Assembly: GCF_003991205.1 (NCBI RefSeq)
Contig: NZ_RXOZ01000011.1
Coordinates: 402,745-466,744 of the forward strand
DNA: 64,000 bases
Reading direction: 5' to 3'
Source of the DNA: Georgenia sp. SYP-B2076
GTDB taxonomy: Bacteria; Actinomycetota; Actinomycetes; Actinomycetales; Actinomycetaceae
The position numbers and the translations under genes were made by a program. Of the stretch, positions 37,747 through 46,713 are shown one piece after another (position 1 is the stretch's first letter; every line of letters begins with the position of its first letter). The notes under the pieces are model-generated. The model was not told the origin of the DNA. It made no database searches and worked only from the letters and a program-made list of their open reading frames with translations.

Positions 37747-38220
37747 TCAGCTGCCGGGCCGCGGACGCGGTGTCTGCTGGAGGGGTGAAAGGCTCCAGCG
37801 CGACGCCAGCCCCACCGCGACTGCCGCAAGCGTCACCGCACCGCCGACGATGACGACGGACCGCCACGCGGACCCGTGAGTGACTCCCGCCATCCAGACC
37901 GACGAGGCGGCGACGGCGACGAGCGGGACCACGGCGGCCACAACGAGGCCAGGGGTGCCGCTCGCGAACGGCCTCACCCGTCGGACGCCGAGGACGAGTG
38001 CAAGGGTGACGGCCTGGGTGATCAGCCCGAGCAGGGCGCCCACGCCGATCCCCACGGACACCCCCGCGTCCCAGTAGTCGGGGGCGCCCGGCGACCACAA
38101 GGCCGCGCCGCCGACGAAGCCCCCGATCGCTCCCCCGGCGACAGTCCCCACGAGCAGCAGCCGCCCGAGCGTGCGGTGCCCCACCATCGGGTCGGGAGCG
38201 GCGTCGGAAGTGGTGTGCAC
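37747..38220 (-). CDS. Four-helix membrane protein, divergent partner of cassette B
   Basis: This 157-residue protein has about four membrane helices, with glycine-rich packing (LLLVGTVAGGAIGGFVGGAALW). No family is recognised. The GTG at 38220 has GGAAGG 9 nt upstream, better than the GTG at 38226. Its promoter faces the regulator gene of cassette B, and the two share the triple TGTCAA operator, so it is probably a target of that regulator. Confidence 0.65.
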   Translation of the reverse strand: MHTTSDAAPDPMVGHRTLGRLLLVGTVAGGAIGGFVGGAALWSPGAPDYWDAGVSVGIGVGALLGLITQAVTLALVLGVRRVRPFASGTPGLVVAAVVPLVAVAASSVWMAGVTHGSAWRSVVIVGGAVTLAAVAVGLASRWSLSPLQQTPRPRPGS

Positions 38221-38295
38221 GCGCACCAGCCTTCCACGCACCGTGCCGGGCTGACGGAGCGTCGCTGTCGAGGTCCGGACCCCGAGCGTAGAATA

Positions 38296-38327
38296 TGTCA
38301 ACAGAACTTGACATCTAGATGTCAAGT
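38296..38327. promoter_or_regulatory. Operator with three evenly spaced TGTCAA half-sites in a divergent promoter
   Basis: TGTCAA (38296-38301), TTGACA (38308-38313) and TGTCAA (38320-38325) alternate in orientation with exact 6-nt spacers, a 12-bp period. The last two lie in a perfect 22-bp palindrome (38306-38327). The middle half-site also reads as a -35 box for the rightward regulator gene. This is a likely autoregulatory operator controlling both directions. Confidence 0.75.
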
Positions 38328-38332
38328 ATCGC

Positions 38333-38338
38333 TAACAT
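38333..38338 (+). promoter_or_regulatory. -10 box of the cassette B regulator gene (leaderless type)
   Basis: TAACAT lies 7 nt before the ATG at 38346 and 19 nt after the TTGACA in the operator. Confidence 0.6.
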
Positions 38339-38345
38339 CGTGCAC

Positions 38346-38591
38346 ATGGCACCGAGGCAGGCCGCGCAGGCGGCGGGCACACACAGCCCCGTGCGGCTGC
38401 GACGCAAGGCACAAGGGCTGACGCAGGCCGAGCTCGCGGAGCTGGCAGGGGTGAGCAGGCAGACGGTCATCGCGATCGAGCAAGGTGCCTACGCGCCCTC
38501 TGTCTACCTCGCCCTGAGGATCGCTCGGGCGTTGCACGAGACGGTGGAGAACCTCTTCATCGAGGCAGACGAGACGGCAGGAGCACGTTGA
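38346..38591 (+). CDS. Xre-family helix-turn-helix regulator of cassette B
   Basis: This 81-residue protein is a single HTH_3 domain. RLRRKAQGLTQAELAELAGV and SRQTVIAIEQGAYAPSVYLA give the Cro/C1-type fold, and HETVENLFIEAD is the usual end of the YozG-like subgroup. The upstream ATG at 38319 lies inside the operator and is unlikely to be used. Its stop overlaps the start of the membrane protein gene (TGATG). The family normally represses its own promoter, which fits the TGTCAA operator just upstream. Confidence 0.88.
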   Translation: MAPRQAAQAAGTHSPVRLRRKAQGLTQAELAELAGVSRQTVIAIEQGAYAPSVYLALRIARALHETVENLFIEADETAGAR

Positions 38592-39136
38592 TGAACAAGC
38601 GCGACCACGGTGCCCTCGACAAGGCCGCCAGCCGCCTGATGGCGCTGGACAGCCCCACCTACGGCGACGAGCGCGAACGTGCTGTCTTCATGGAGGCCAG
38701 TACCTTCGGTCTCACCCTCGGGATCTACGTCAGCATCACGGCGGCCGTCGTCGCCGCCGTCCTGGGGCAGCTTCTTCTGCCCGTCGTGCTGCTCGTCGTC
38801 ATGGCGGTACCGAACTGGTCCACGCTCTGGTACGCCCGCCGAAAGGGAGTCGACATCGGCGAGATGGCGTCGCGGGCGGACCTCAGGTCGCGGCTCAGGG
38901 TCACCGTCACCATCATCGGCGGCCTCATCCTGGTCGCCGCGGCCATGCTCTACACGGTCGTGTCCAGTCATGGCCTCATCACCGCTCCGGAGGTCGACCT
39001 CACCGGCGGCGCGGCCCTCGCAATGCTCAAGGGAGCCCTCGTGGGCGCCGTCGTCGGCGGCGTCCCCGCCGCAGTCGCAGGGGCACGCAAGGCCAGGCGA
39101 GGGCGCTCGCACTCCACCGAGGTCGACGAGGAGTAA
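38591..39136 (+). CDS. Four-helix membrane protein of cassette B
   Basis: This 181-residue protein has about four membrane helices in two pairs. The first pair starts near GLTLGIYVSITAAVVAAVLG and the second near VTIIGGLILVAAAMLY. Translation is coupled to the regulator through a TGATG overlap. Xre-regulator plus membrane-protein pairs of this layout are widespread in Gram-positives; no function is established for this one. Confidence 0.78.
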   Translation: MNKRDHGALDKAASRLMALDSPTYGDERERAVFMEASTFGLTLGIYVSITAAVVAAVLGQLLLPVVLLVVMAVPNWSTLWYARRKGVDIGEMASRADLRSRLRVTVTIIGGLILVAAAMLYTVVSSHGLITAPEVDLTGGAALAMLKGALVGAVVGGVPAAVAGARKARRGRSHSTEVDEE

Positions 39137-39177
39137 CCCGACAGGGTCGGCGCGATGTCTTGGTCAGCCGGAGCCGG

Positions 39178-41565
<2,388 letters not shown>

Positions 41566-41816
41566 CGTGTCTCCCTCGGTTTCGCGGGGATCGCCTCTGC
41601 GGTCCCCGTCGGCGTCGCCTGGCTCGGTCTCACCAGGTTGGTGCAGCACGTCTGGTCCTGCTTCGTGGCCGCGAATGCGGCAACGAGTCCGCTGCGTACC
41701 TTATCTGCGGCCGGCCGAGGCGGCAGACCGCACCCCGGCCAGCGCGTCCGTGGTGACACTGAGGGAAGCCCGGTGCACAGTGCTGGGCCGGGCCGGGCCG
41801 GGGCAAGGTCTCACCA

Positions 41817-41990
41817 CACATCCACGTCCACGACGCGCTTGTCCGTCACGACGAGGCGGAGGCACGGGGCGCGGCGGCGATCGCGGCGGGCGGTCACCTG
41901 GTCAGCGACGCGCACGCGCCGGCGTGATGGACCCTCGCCGACGCCGAGGGCAACGAGGTCGACGTGGCCACCGAGAGGGGCCGCGGCTAG
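41817..41990 (+). pseudogene. Broken VOC/glyoxalase-like gene, C-terminal fragment with in-frame TGA
   Basis: This frame reads HIHVHDALVRHDEAEARGAA, continues to VSDAHAPA, stops at TGA (41925-41927), and continues WTLADAEGNEVDVAT to TAG at 41988-41990. The sequence is the end of a glyoxalase-like (PF18029 type) domain in which relatives have two aromatic residues before TLADAEGNE, so TGG to TGA is the simplest change. The N-terminal half is not found upstream in any frame. The remainder of the 41566-42025 gap holds nothing recognisable. Confidence 0.75.
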
Positions 41991-42025
41991 CGCGGTGGCC
42001 CCTCCGGTCGCACCGGTGCCCCCTC

Positions 42026-42436
42026 CTACCGATCAGCACGGCCGGCCGGGGGCTCGATCACGTCCCACCGATTCCCGTAGAGGTCCGCCAGGATGATCAC
42101 GCGTCCGTGTGCCTCGTGGCGAGGCTCCTCGCAGGCCACCGCGCCGTGGGCCAGCGCCCGCTCGAGCGTCGCCTCGAAGTCTTCGACATGGAGGAAGAAG
42201 CCGACGCTCTCACCGCTCTGGTTGCCCACGCGGGCCAGCTGCGACTCGCTCGTGGCCAGGGCCAGCCGGAGGCCGGCGCCGGCCGCGCGGGAACCGACGA
42301 CGACCCACCGCTTCGTCGGTCCCTGGGGCGTGTCCTCGAGCAGCTCGAGGCCGAAGGCGTTCGTGAAGAAGGCGATGGCCTCGTCGTACTCGCGGACAAG
42401 GAGATTGACCATGGCAAGTTGCGGCACGGAAGTCAC
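42026..42436 (-). CDS. VOC family protein
   Basis: This 136-residue single VOC domain (VNLLVREYDEAIAFFTNAFG, GFFLHVEDFEATLERALAHG, ILADLYGNRWDVIEP) is close to the YhbV/glyoxalase-I-like actinobacterial group. The start is uncertain: GTG at 42436 gives the usual family N-terminus, while ATG at 42412 would trim the first strand. Substrate unknown. It lies 51 nt downstream of bioY on the same strand and next to a dead VOC gene of a different subtype. Confidence 0.83.
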   Translation of the reverse strand: MTSVPQLAMVNLLVREYDEAIAFFTNAFGLELLEDTPQGPTKRWVVVGSRAAGAGLRLALATSESQLARVGNQSGESVGFFLHVEDFEATLERALAHGAVACEEPRHEAHGRVIILADLYGNRWDVIEPPAGRADR

Positions 42437-42487
42437 TTTCGCCGTCGGGACTGACAGGTGGTGGCGGGACGGGCCCACGCCCGGTGG

Positions 42488-43105
42488 TTAGGACTTGACC
42501 TGTCGAGCCTTGGAGGGGGTGGGGCGCTCCCCCACCAGGCGCCAGGTGCCGGGCAGGAGCAGGGCCGCGGCCGCGGCCTTGACCGCATCGCCGACGAGGA
42601 ACGGCACGACGCCGAGGGCGAGGGCCTCGGGCAGTCCGATCCCGAGGTACGCCATGAGCCACGGAACGCCGACGGCGTACACGAGCGTCGTCGCGCCCAC
42701 GGCGCTGACGACGGTGCGCCACGGCGAACGGTCCGCGCCGCGCCGGGCCAGCCATCCGATGAGCGCCGCCGCGGGCAGGTAGCCGACGGCGTAGCCGAAT
42801 GAGGCGAAGGCCCAGCCGGCCGTCCCGTCGGCGAACACCGGCACGCCGGCAAGCCCGGCCAGCACGAGCGCCACGATGCTCAGCGCGCCTCGCACGGGCC
42901 CGAGCGCGGCGCCCACGAGCAGCACGCCGAACGTCCCCAGGGTGAGAGGGACGGGCGTGAAGGGCAGCGGGACGACGGCCTGACCGACGACGGCGACGAA
43001 TGCCGCTCCCCCGAGCACCAGGGTGACGTCACGCACACGCGCACCCGGCAGGGCATCGGCGAGCACCGGCCGTAGAATAGACGCTGCGGTAGCGGCGTTG
43101 GACAT
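42488..43105 (-). CDS. bioY: Biotin ECF transporter substrate-binding (S) component BioY
   Basis: This 205-residue protein has six membrane helices with the BioY hallmarks PLPFTPVPLTLGTFGVLLVG and the tract GLAGVPVFADGTAGW. It binds biotin and works with ECF A/A'/T subunits, none of which are in the window, so shared or distant energising subunits are needed. GAGGGAG lies 6 nt before the ATG at 43105. The last codons and stop coincide with a degenerate copy of the dispersed 3' element. The 265-nt upstream gap (43106-43370) holds no gene and no BioQ-like site that I could recognise. Confidence 0.92.
   Translation of the reverse strand: MSNAATAASILRPVLADALPGARVRDVTLVLGGAAFVAVVGQAVVPLPFTPVPLTLGTFGVLLVGAALGPVRGALSIVALVLAGLAGVPVFADGTAGWAFASFGYAVGYLPAAALIGWLARRGADRSPWRTVVSAVGATTLVYAVGVPWLMAYLGIGLPEALALGVVPFLVGDAVKAAAAALLLPGTWRLVGERPTPSKARQVKS
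42489..42507 (-). repeat. Degenerate copy of the dispersed 3' element at the bioY stop
   Basis: On the minus strand the bioY end reads GACAGGTCAAGTCCTAA, sharing GGTCAAGTCCT with the copies at 7353 and in the same orientation to its gene; here it overlaps the stop codon. Confidence 0.5.
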
Positions 43106-43370
43106 CGCGATCTCCCTCATCGGTTCGGATGGACTGGGTCAGGATGCCTCACCCGACCGTTGTTCCCCAATCCGGTGCTCGAGTCTGAGATAGACGAACT
43201 TCACACGACCGTCACCCCGTGTCTGGAACACGACGGCGGGCCACGACGTTACTTCAGGTGGAACAAGGACGGCGGCGGGCCCTTCGCGGGTCTACGCGCT
43301 CCCGGCCGGCGCGAACACAGGACGCTGGACCACTGACGAGCACAACCATTGACGAGCGAGGGAGATGCAC

Positions 43371-43721
43371 ATGGCGGAACGCTCACTGCGCGGCATGAAG
43401 ATCGGCGCCAACAGTATGGAGTCGGACGAGGGCGTCGATTTCGCTCCGCGGATCGAAGCGCAGTACACCTGCCCCGACGGGCACACCTTCCACCTGCCGT
43501 TCTCGGTCGACGCCGAGGTCCCGGCCGTGTGGGAGTGCAAGTGCGGCAAGGAGGCGCTCCTCCTGGACGCCACCAAGCCCGAGCCCAAGAAGGCGGTCAA
43601 GCCGCCGCGTACTCACTGGGACATGCTCCTCGAACGACGCTCCATCCCCGAGCTGGAAACGCTCCTGGAGGAGCGCCTCGCCCTGCTTCGCAGCGGTGAG
43701 CTCCGGCGTCGCAGCGCCTGA
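43371..43721 (+). CDS. rbpA: RNA polymerase-binding protein RbpA
   Basis: This 116-residue actinobacterial transcription activator binds the principal sigma factor and RNA polymerase. The N-terminal tail has the basic GMKIGANSMESDEG element. The central zinc ribbon has YTCPDGHTFHLPF and WECKCGKEALL. The basic linker and sigma-interaction domain follow (RTHWDMLLERRSIPELETLLEERL). GAGGGAG precedes the ATG at 43371. A perfect 18-bp hairpin follows. With sigA at the window start, two parts of the basal transcription machinery are present. Confidence 0.95.
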   Translation: MAERSLRGMKIGANSMESDEGVDFAPRIEAQYTCPDGHTFHLPFSVDAEVPAVWECKCGKEALLLDATKPEPKKAVKPPRTHWDMLLERRSIPELETLLEERLALLRSGELRRRSA

Positions 43722-43740
43722 CGGGCGCAGCGCACCCACA

Positions 43741-43778
43741 CGGCGGCCCGCCCGGTCCTTGGACCGGGCGGGCCGCCG
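43741..43778. terminator. Strong terminator between convergent rbpA and ppm
   Basis: A perfect 18-bp inverted repeat (CGGCGGCCCGCCCGGTCC and its complement) closes on TT and is followed by TTCGTTGT. It starts 19 nt after the rbpA stop. Two 16-17-nt direct repeats (TGACGCCGGTCG-) follow at 43795-43827. Confidence 0.85.
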
Positions 43779-43881
43779 TTCGTTGTGGCTGAGGTGACGC
43801 CGGTCGGCCCATGACGCCGGTCGCCCACGAGCCGCTCGCCCACGAGGAGGCGGCGCTCGGCCATACGTGGGGAGGCAGGTC

Positions 43882-44655
43882 TCAGCCCACGCGACGACGG
43901 CGGTCGGCGCATAGGACGCGTCGCAGGCCCTGACGCAGCTGGCCGCCGCGGTGCGCCAGCCCCCACACCGTCGTGCGCCACAGTGCCTCGAGCACGATGT
44001 CCCGGCTCATCTTCGACTCGCCCTCGGCGCGCTCGACGAAGCTGATCGGCGTCTCGACGATGCGACCCCCGAGGCGGTGCACGCGCCAGGTCATGTCCAC
44101 CTGGAAGCAGTACCCCTGCGACTCGATCTCGCCCAGCGGGAGGCGGCGCAGCGTGTCGGCCCGATAGACCCGGAAGCCGCCCGTCGCGTCCTCGACCGGC
44201 AGCCCCAGGGCCAGGCGGACGTAGAGGTTCCCGCCGCGGGAGAGCAGCTGGCGGTGGGCCGGCCAGTTGACCACCTCGCCGCCGGGCACCCACCGCGAGC
44301 CCAGCACGAGGTCCGGCGCGTCGGGCCTCGCGGCGCGCTCGAGCATCGCCGGCAGCTGCTCGGGGCGGTGGGAGCCGTCGGCGTCCATCTCCACCACGAG
44401 GTCGTACCCGCGCTCGAGGGCCCAGCCAAACCCGGCCACGTACGCGCGCCCGAGCCCGTCCTTGGCCGTCCTGTGCAGGACGTTGACGTGGTCGTCCGAC
44501 GCGGCCGCCGCATCGGCGATCTCCCCGGTGCCGTCGGGGCTCCCGTCGTCGACGATGAGCAGGTCCGCCTCTGGGACCGCCGCGCGGGTGCGCGAGATGG
44601 CGGTCGGGAGGGCGGCACTCTCGTTGTAGGTCGGGATGATGACGAGTGTCCTCAC
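43882..44655 (-). CDS. ppm1: Polyprenol monophosphomannose synthase
   Basis: This 257-residue GT2 glycosyltransferase transfers mannose from GDP-mannose to polyprenyl phosphate for lipoglycans and protein O-mannosylation. It has LVIIPTYNESAALPTAI at the N-terminus, the LIVDDGSPDGTGEIAD nucleotide site, EMDADGSHRPEQLP (D-x-D) and TGGFRVYR. In mycobacteria this domain is fused to Lnt in Ppm1. Here the two are separate genes overlapping by 4 nt (GTGA), the split form. It starts at GTG; the frame stays open upstream within lnt, which is not coding. Confidence 0.92.
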   Translation of the reverse strand: MRTLVIIPTYNESAALPTAISRTRAAVPEADLLIVDDGSPDGTGEIADAAAASDDHVNVLHRTAKDGLGRAYVAGFGWALERGYDLVVEMDADGSHRPEQLPAMLERAARPDAPDLVLGSRWVPGGEVVNWPAHRQLLSRGGNLYVRLALGLPVEDATGGFRVYRADTLRRLPLGEIESQGYCFQVDMTWRVHRLGGRIVETPISFVERAEGESKMSRDIVLEALWRTTVWGLAHRGGQLRQGLRRVLCADRRRRVG

Positions 44656-46352
44656 CGGCGCGCTCCGCCCGCGGTACGGGGGCGCCCGCCGGGCTGCGCG
44701 CCCTGCCCGCGCGGCGCCGCTTGCCCGCCGCGCTGCCCGCCCTGCCCGCCGCGCCGGGACGCCCGCCCGGCTCCCGCCGCGGCCTCGGCGGCACGGCGTT
44801 CGCCGCGGGCCCGGGAGGCGCTGACGAAGCCGCCCACGAGGGCGAGGACCGCGAGGAGGCCGACGGCGCGCGAGGGCCACTGCCCGAGCCGGTCGGCCAG
44901 GGTGATCGAGGTGCGCAGCGGCAGCCCTTCGATCATCTGCTCGGCGGTGAACAGGCCCGTCCTGTGCTGGACGACTCCGTTCGGGCTGACGATGCCGCTG
45001 ACGCCGACGGTGGACACCTGCACCACCGCCCGCCCGTGCTCCACCGCGCGGAACCGGGACATCGCGAACTGCTGCGTCGACTCCTGGGTCATCCCGAACG
45101 AGGCGTTGTTGGTGGGGATCACGATGAGCTCCCCGCCGGCCATGACCGACTCTCGGATGAGGTCGTCGTAGGCCACCTCGAAGCAGATCGCCGTGGTGAT
45201 GGGCACCGTCCGGCCCAGTCGCGCGATCGGCACCGGCAGCAGCGCCATCTTGGTCCCGGCCGCCATGTCCGTGCCCACGAGGTCGACGGCGGTCGTGATC
45301 TGGCGGAAGAAGTCGCGGTGCGGGATGTACTCGCCGAAGGGCACGGGATGCTGCTTGGTGTAGCTCACCTCGTTGCCCTGGCCCGGCTTCTGACCCGGCT
45401 CCCACAGGATGTAGTCGTTGTAGCGCACCTCAGGGAAGAACCGCTGGGTGCCGAGCAGGATGGGCGCCCTCACGGCCTGCGCGGCGGCGTCGACGGTCGC
45501 GCGCACCTCGGCGTCGACCCGGGGGTCGATGTCCGCCGAGCTCTCCGGCCAGAGCACGAGGTCGAGGTCGCCGGGCGCGACGTGGTCGAGCAGCGCGCGG
45601 GTGCCGTCGGCGTGGTTGGCGGTGACGGCGCGCGCCTGCGAGACCGCCTCCGCCCCCCGGGTGGGCACGTTGCCCTGGACCGCCCCCACGCGCAGCGTGC
45701 CGCTCTCTGCCCGCGTGCCCAGCGGCACGAACATGGGCGCGAAGATCAGTGCGACGGCGACCACGACCGCCGCGCTGGCGGAGCCGACCTGCAGCCGGCG
45801 CACCCGCGCCAGCGCGATGGCGAGCAGGGCCCCGAGCACGACGACGACGCCGCTGACCAGCGTCGTGCCGCCCACGGAGGCGAGGCGCAGCAGCGGCCCG
45901 TCCGTCTGGGAGAAGGCCAGCGCCCCCCACGGGAACCCGCCGAAGGGCCATCGCCCACGCAGCTGTTCCACCGCCACCCAGAGCGCGGCGACCGCGAGGA
46001 CCTGCAGCCAGAGGCGGTCTTGGAGCCACGCGCCGCGCCGGGCCCACGCCCACATGGCGCCGAAGGCGCCGATCGCGCCCGCCTCGGCGACCGAGAGTGC
46101 GATCCAGCCGATCGGCTCCCCCACGGCGTGGTTGGCCCACCACAGGTGCGGCAGGAAGAATGCTAGGCCCCAGAGGAAGCCGACGACGAAGCCCCAGCGT
46201 GCGGAGTCTCGGCGCAGGGCGAGCAGGAGGAGCGCAAGGCCGACGAAGGCCATCGGCCACCAGGACCGGGACGGGAACGCCGTCTCCGCGGCCAGCCCGC
46301 CCGCGGCGGCGAGCAGGGCGGTCCACCGGCGGGAGGGGAAGGGGTGACGCAC
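44652..46352 (-). CDS. lnt: Apolipoprotein N-acyltransferase
   Basis: This 566-residue enzyme adds the third acyl chain to lipoproteins. Six N-terminal and one C-terminal membrane helices flank a nitrilase-like domain with the triad Glu270 (LWPESS), Lys333 (YTKQHPVPFGEYIP) and Cys390 (TTAICFEVAYDD). A glycine/glutamine/arginine-rich tail of about 40 residues (GGQGGQRGGQAAPRGQG) follows the last helix. Leaderless-type start: TAGACT is 6 nt before the GTG. It is coupled to ppm downstream. Confidence 0.93.
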   Translation of the reverse strand: MRHPFPSRRWTALLAAAGGLAAETAFPSRSWWPMAFVGLALLLLALRRDSARWGFVVGFLWGLAFFLPHLWWANHAVGEPIGWIALSVAEAGAIGAFGAMWAWARRGAWLQDRLWLQVLAVAALWVAVEQLRGRWPFGGFPWGALAFSQTDGPLLRLASVGGTTLVSGVVVVLGALLAIALARVRRLQVGSASAAVVVAVALIFAPMFVPLGTRAESGTLRVGAVQGNVPTRGAEAVSQARAVTANHADGTRALLDHVAPGDLDLVLWPESSADIDPRVDAEVRATVDAAAQAVRAPILLGTQRFFPEVRYNDYILWEPGQKPGQGNEVSYTKQHPVPFGEYIPHRDFFRQITTAVDLVGTDMAAGTKMALLPVPIARLGRTVPITTAICFEVAYDDLIRESVMAGGELIVIPTNNASFGMTQESTQQFAMSRFRAVEHGRAVVQVSTVGVSGIVSPNGVVQHRTGLFTAEQMIEGLPLRTSITLADRLGQWPSRAVGLLAVLALVGGFVSASRARGERRAAEAAAGAGRASRRGGQGGQRGGQAAPRGQGAQPGGRPRTAGGARR

Positions 46353-46358
46353 CAGGTC

Positions 46359-46364
46359 AGTCTA
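46359..46364 (-). promoter_or_regulatory. -10 box of the lnt-ppm unit (leaderless type)
   Basis: On the minus strand TAGACT lies 6 nt before the GTG at 46352. Confidence 0.55.
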
Positions 46365-46410
46365 GGTGCGGCCGGACCAGCGCAGACGCCGCGGCCCCTG
46401 GGCGGACGAC

Positions 46411-46484
46411 AGACCCGCGTACCCTTCGGACCGGATGGGCCGCCTCGCGGCGGACCAGCCGTTTTCTAACGGGTACGCGGGCCT
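46411..46484. other. Structured non-coding stretch between helY and lnt
   Basis: CCCGCGTACCC (46414-46424) pairs with GGGTACGCGGG (46471-46481), enclosing an inner GCCGC/GCGGC hairpin. The arms are too long and regular for chance at this distance. No gene is visible in 46353-46713. It could be a 5' leader of lnt (if transcribed from further upstream), a small RNA or a terminator. It matches no riboswitch that I recognise. Confidence 0.4.
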
Positions 46485-46570
46485 GGTCACTGCTTGCCCA
46501 CCGGCCGCCCACGCGCCGCGGAGACCGCTGCGGTGGCCTGCTCGGTGGGGGACAGAGCACGAACCTAGCG

Positions 46571-46584
46571 CGCCCCTTGGGGCG
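46571..46584 (-). terminator. Hairpin downstream of helY
   Basis: CGCCCC-TT-GGGGCG is a short perfect stem about 130 nt past the helY stop on the minus strand. Confidence 0.35.
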
Positions 46585-46713
46585 ACCACAACCCGGCGTC
46601 CGCGCAGGTCACGGCGAAGGACGCAGGTCAGGGAGGATCACAGATTGCGCCGCTTGCCAACGTCTCCGGCGTGTCGCCGGTGTGTCGCTGATCAGCTGTC
46701 GATCCGGTCCCGA

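Noticed and set aside
43106-43370. bioY-rbpA gap searched for a BioQ site and a SigR-type promoter
   Set aside because: GGAAC occurs near 43260 but without a GTT at the required 18-19 nt spacing, and no inverted TGAAC repeat is present.
46411-46484. Hairpin region considered as a tRNA or known riboswitch
   Set aside because: No T-loop sequence or CCA-end geometry, and no conserved aptamer block that I recognise.
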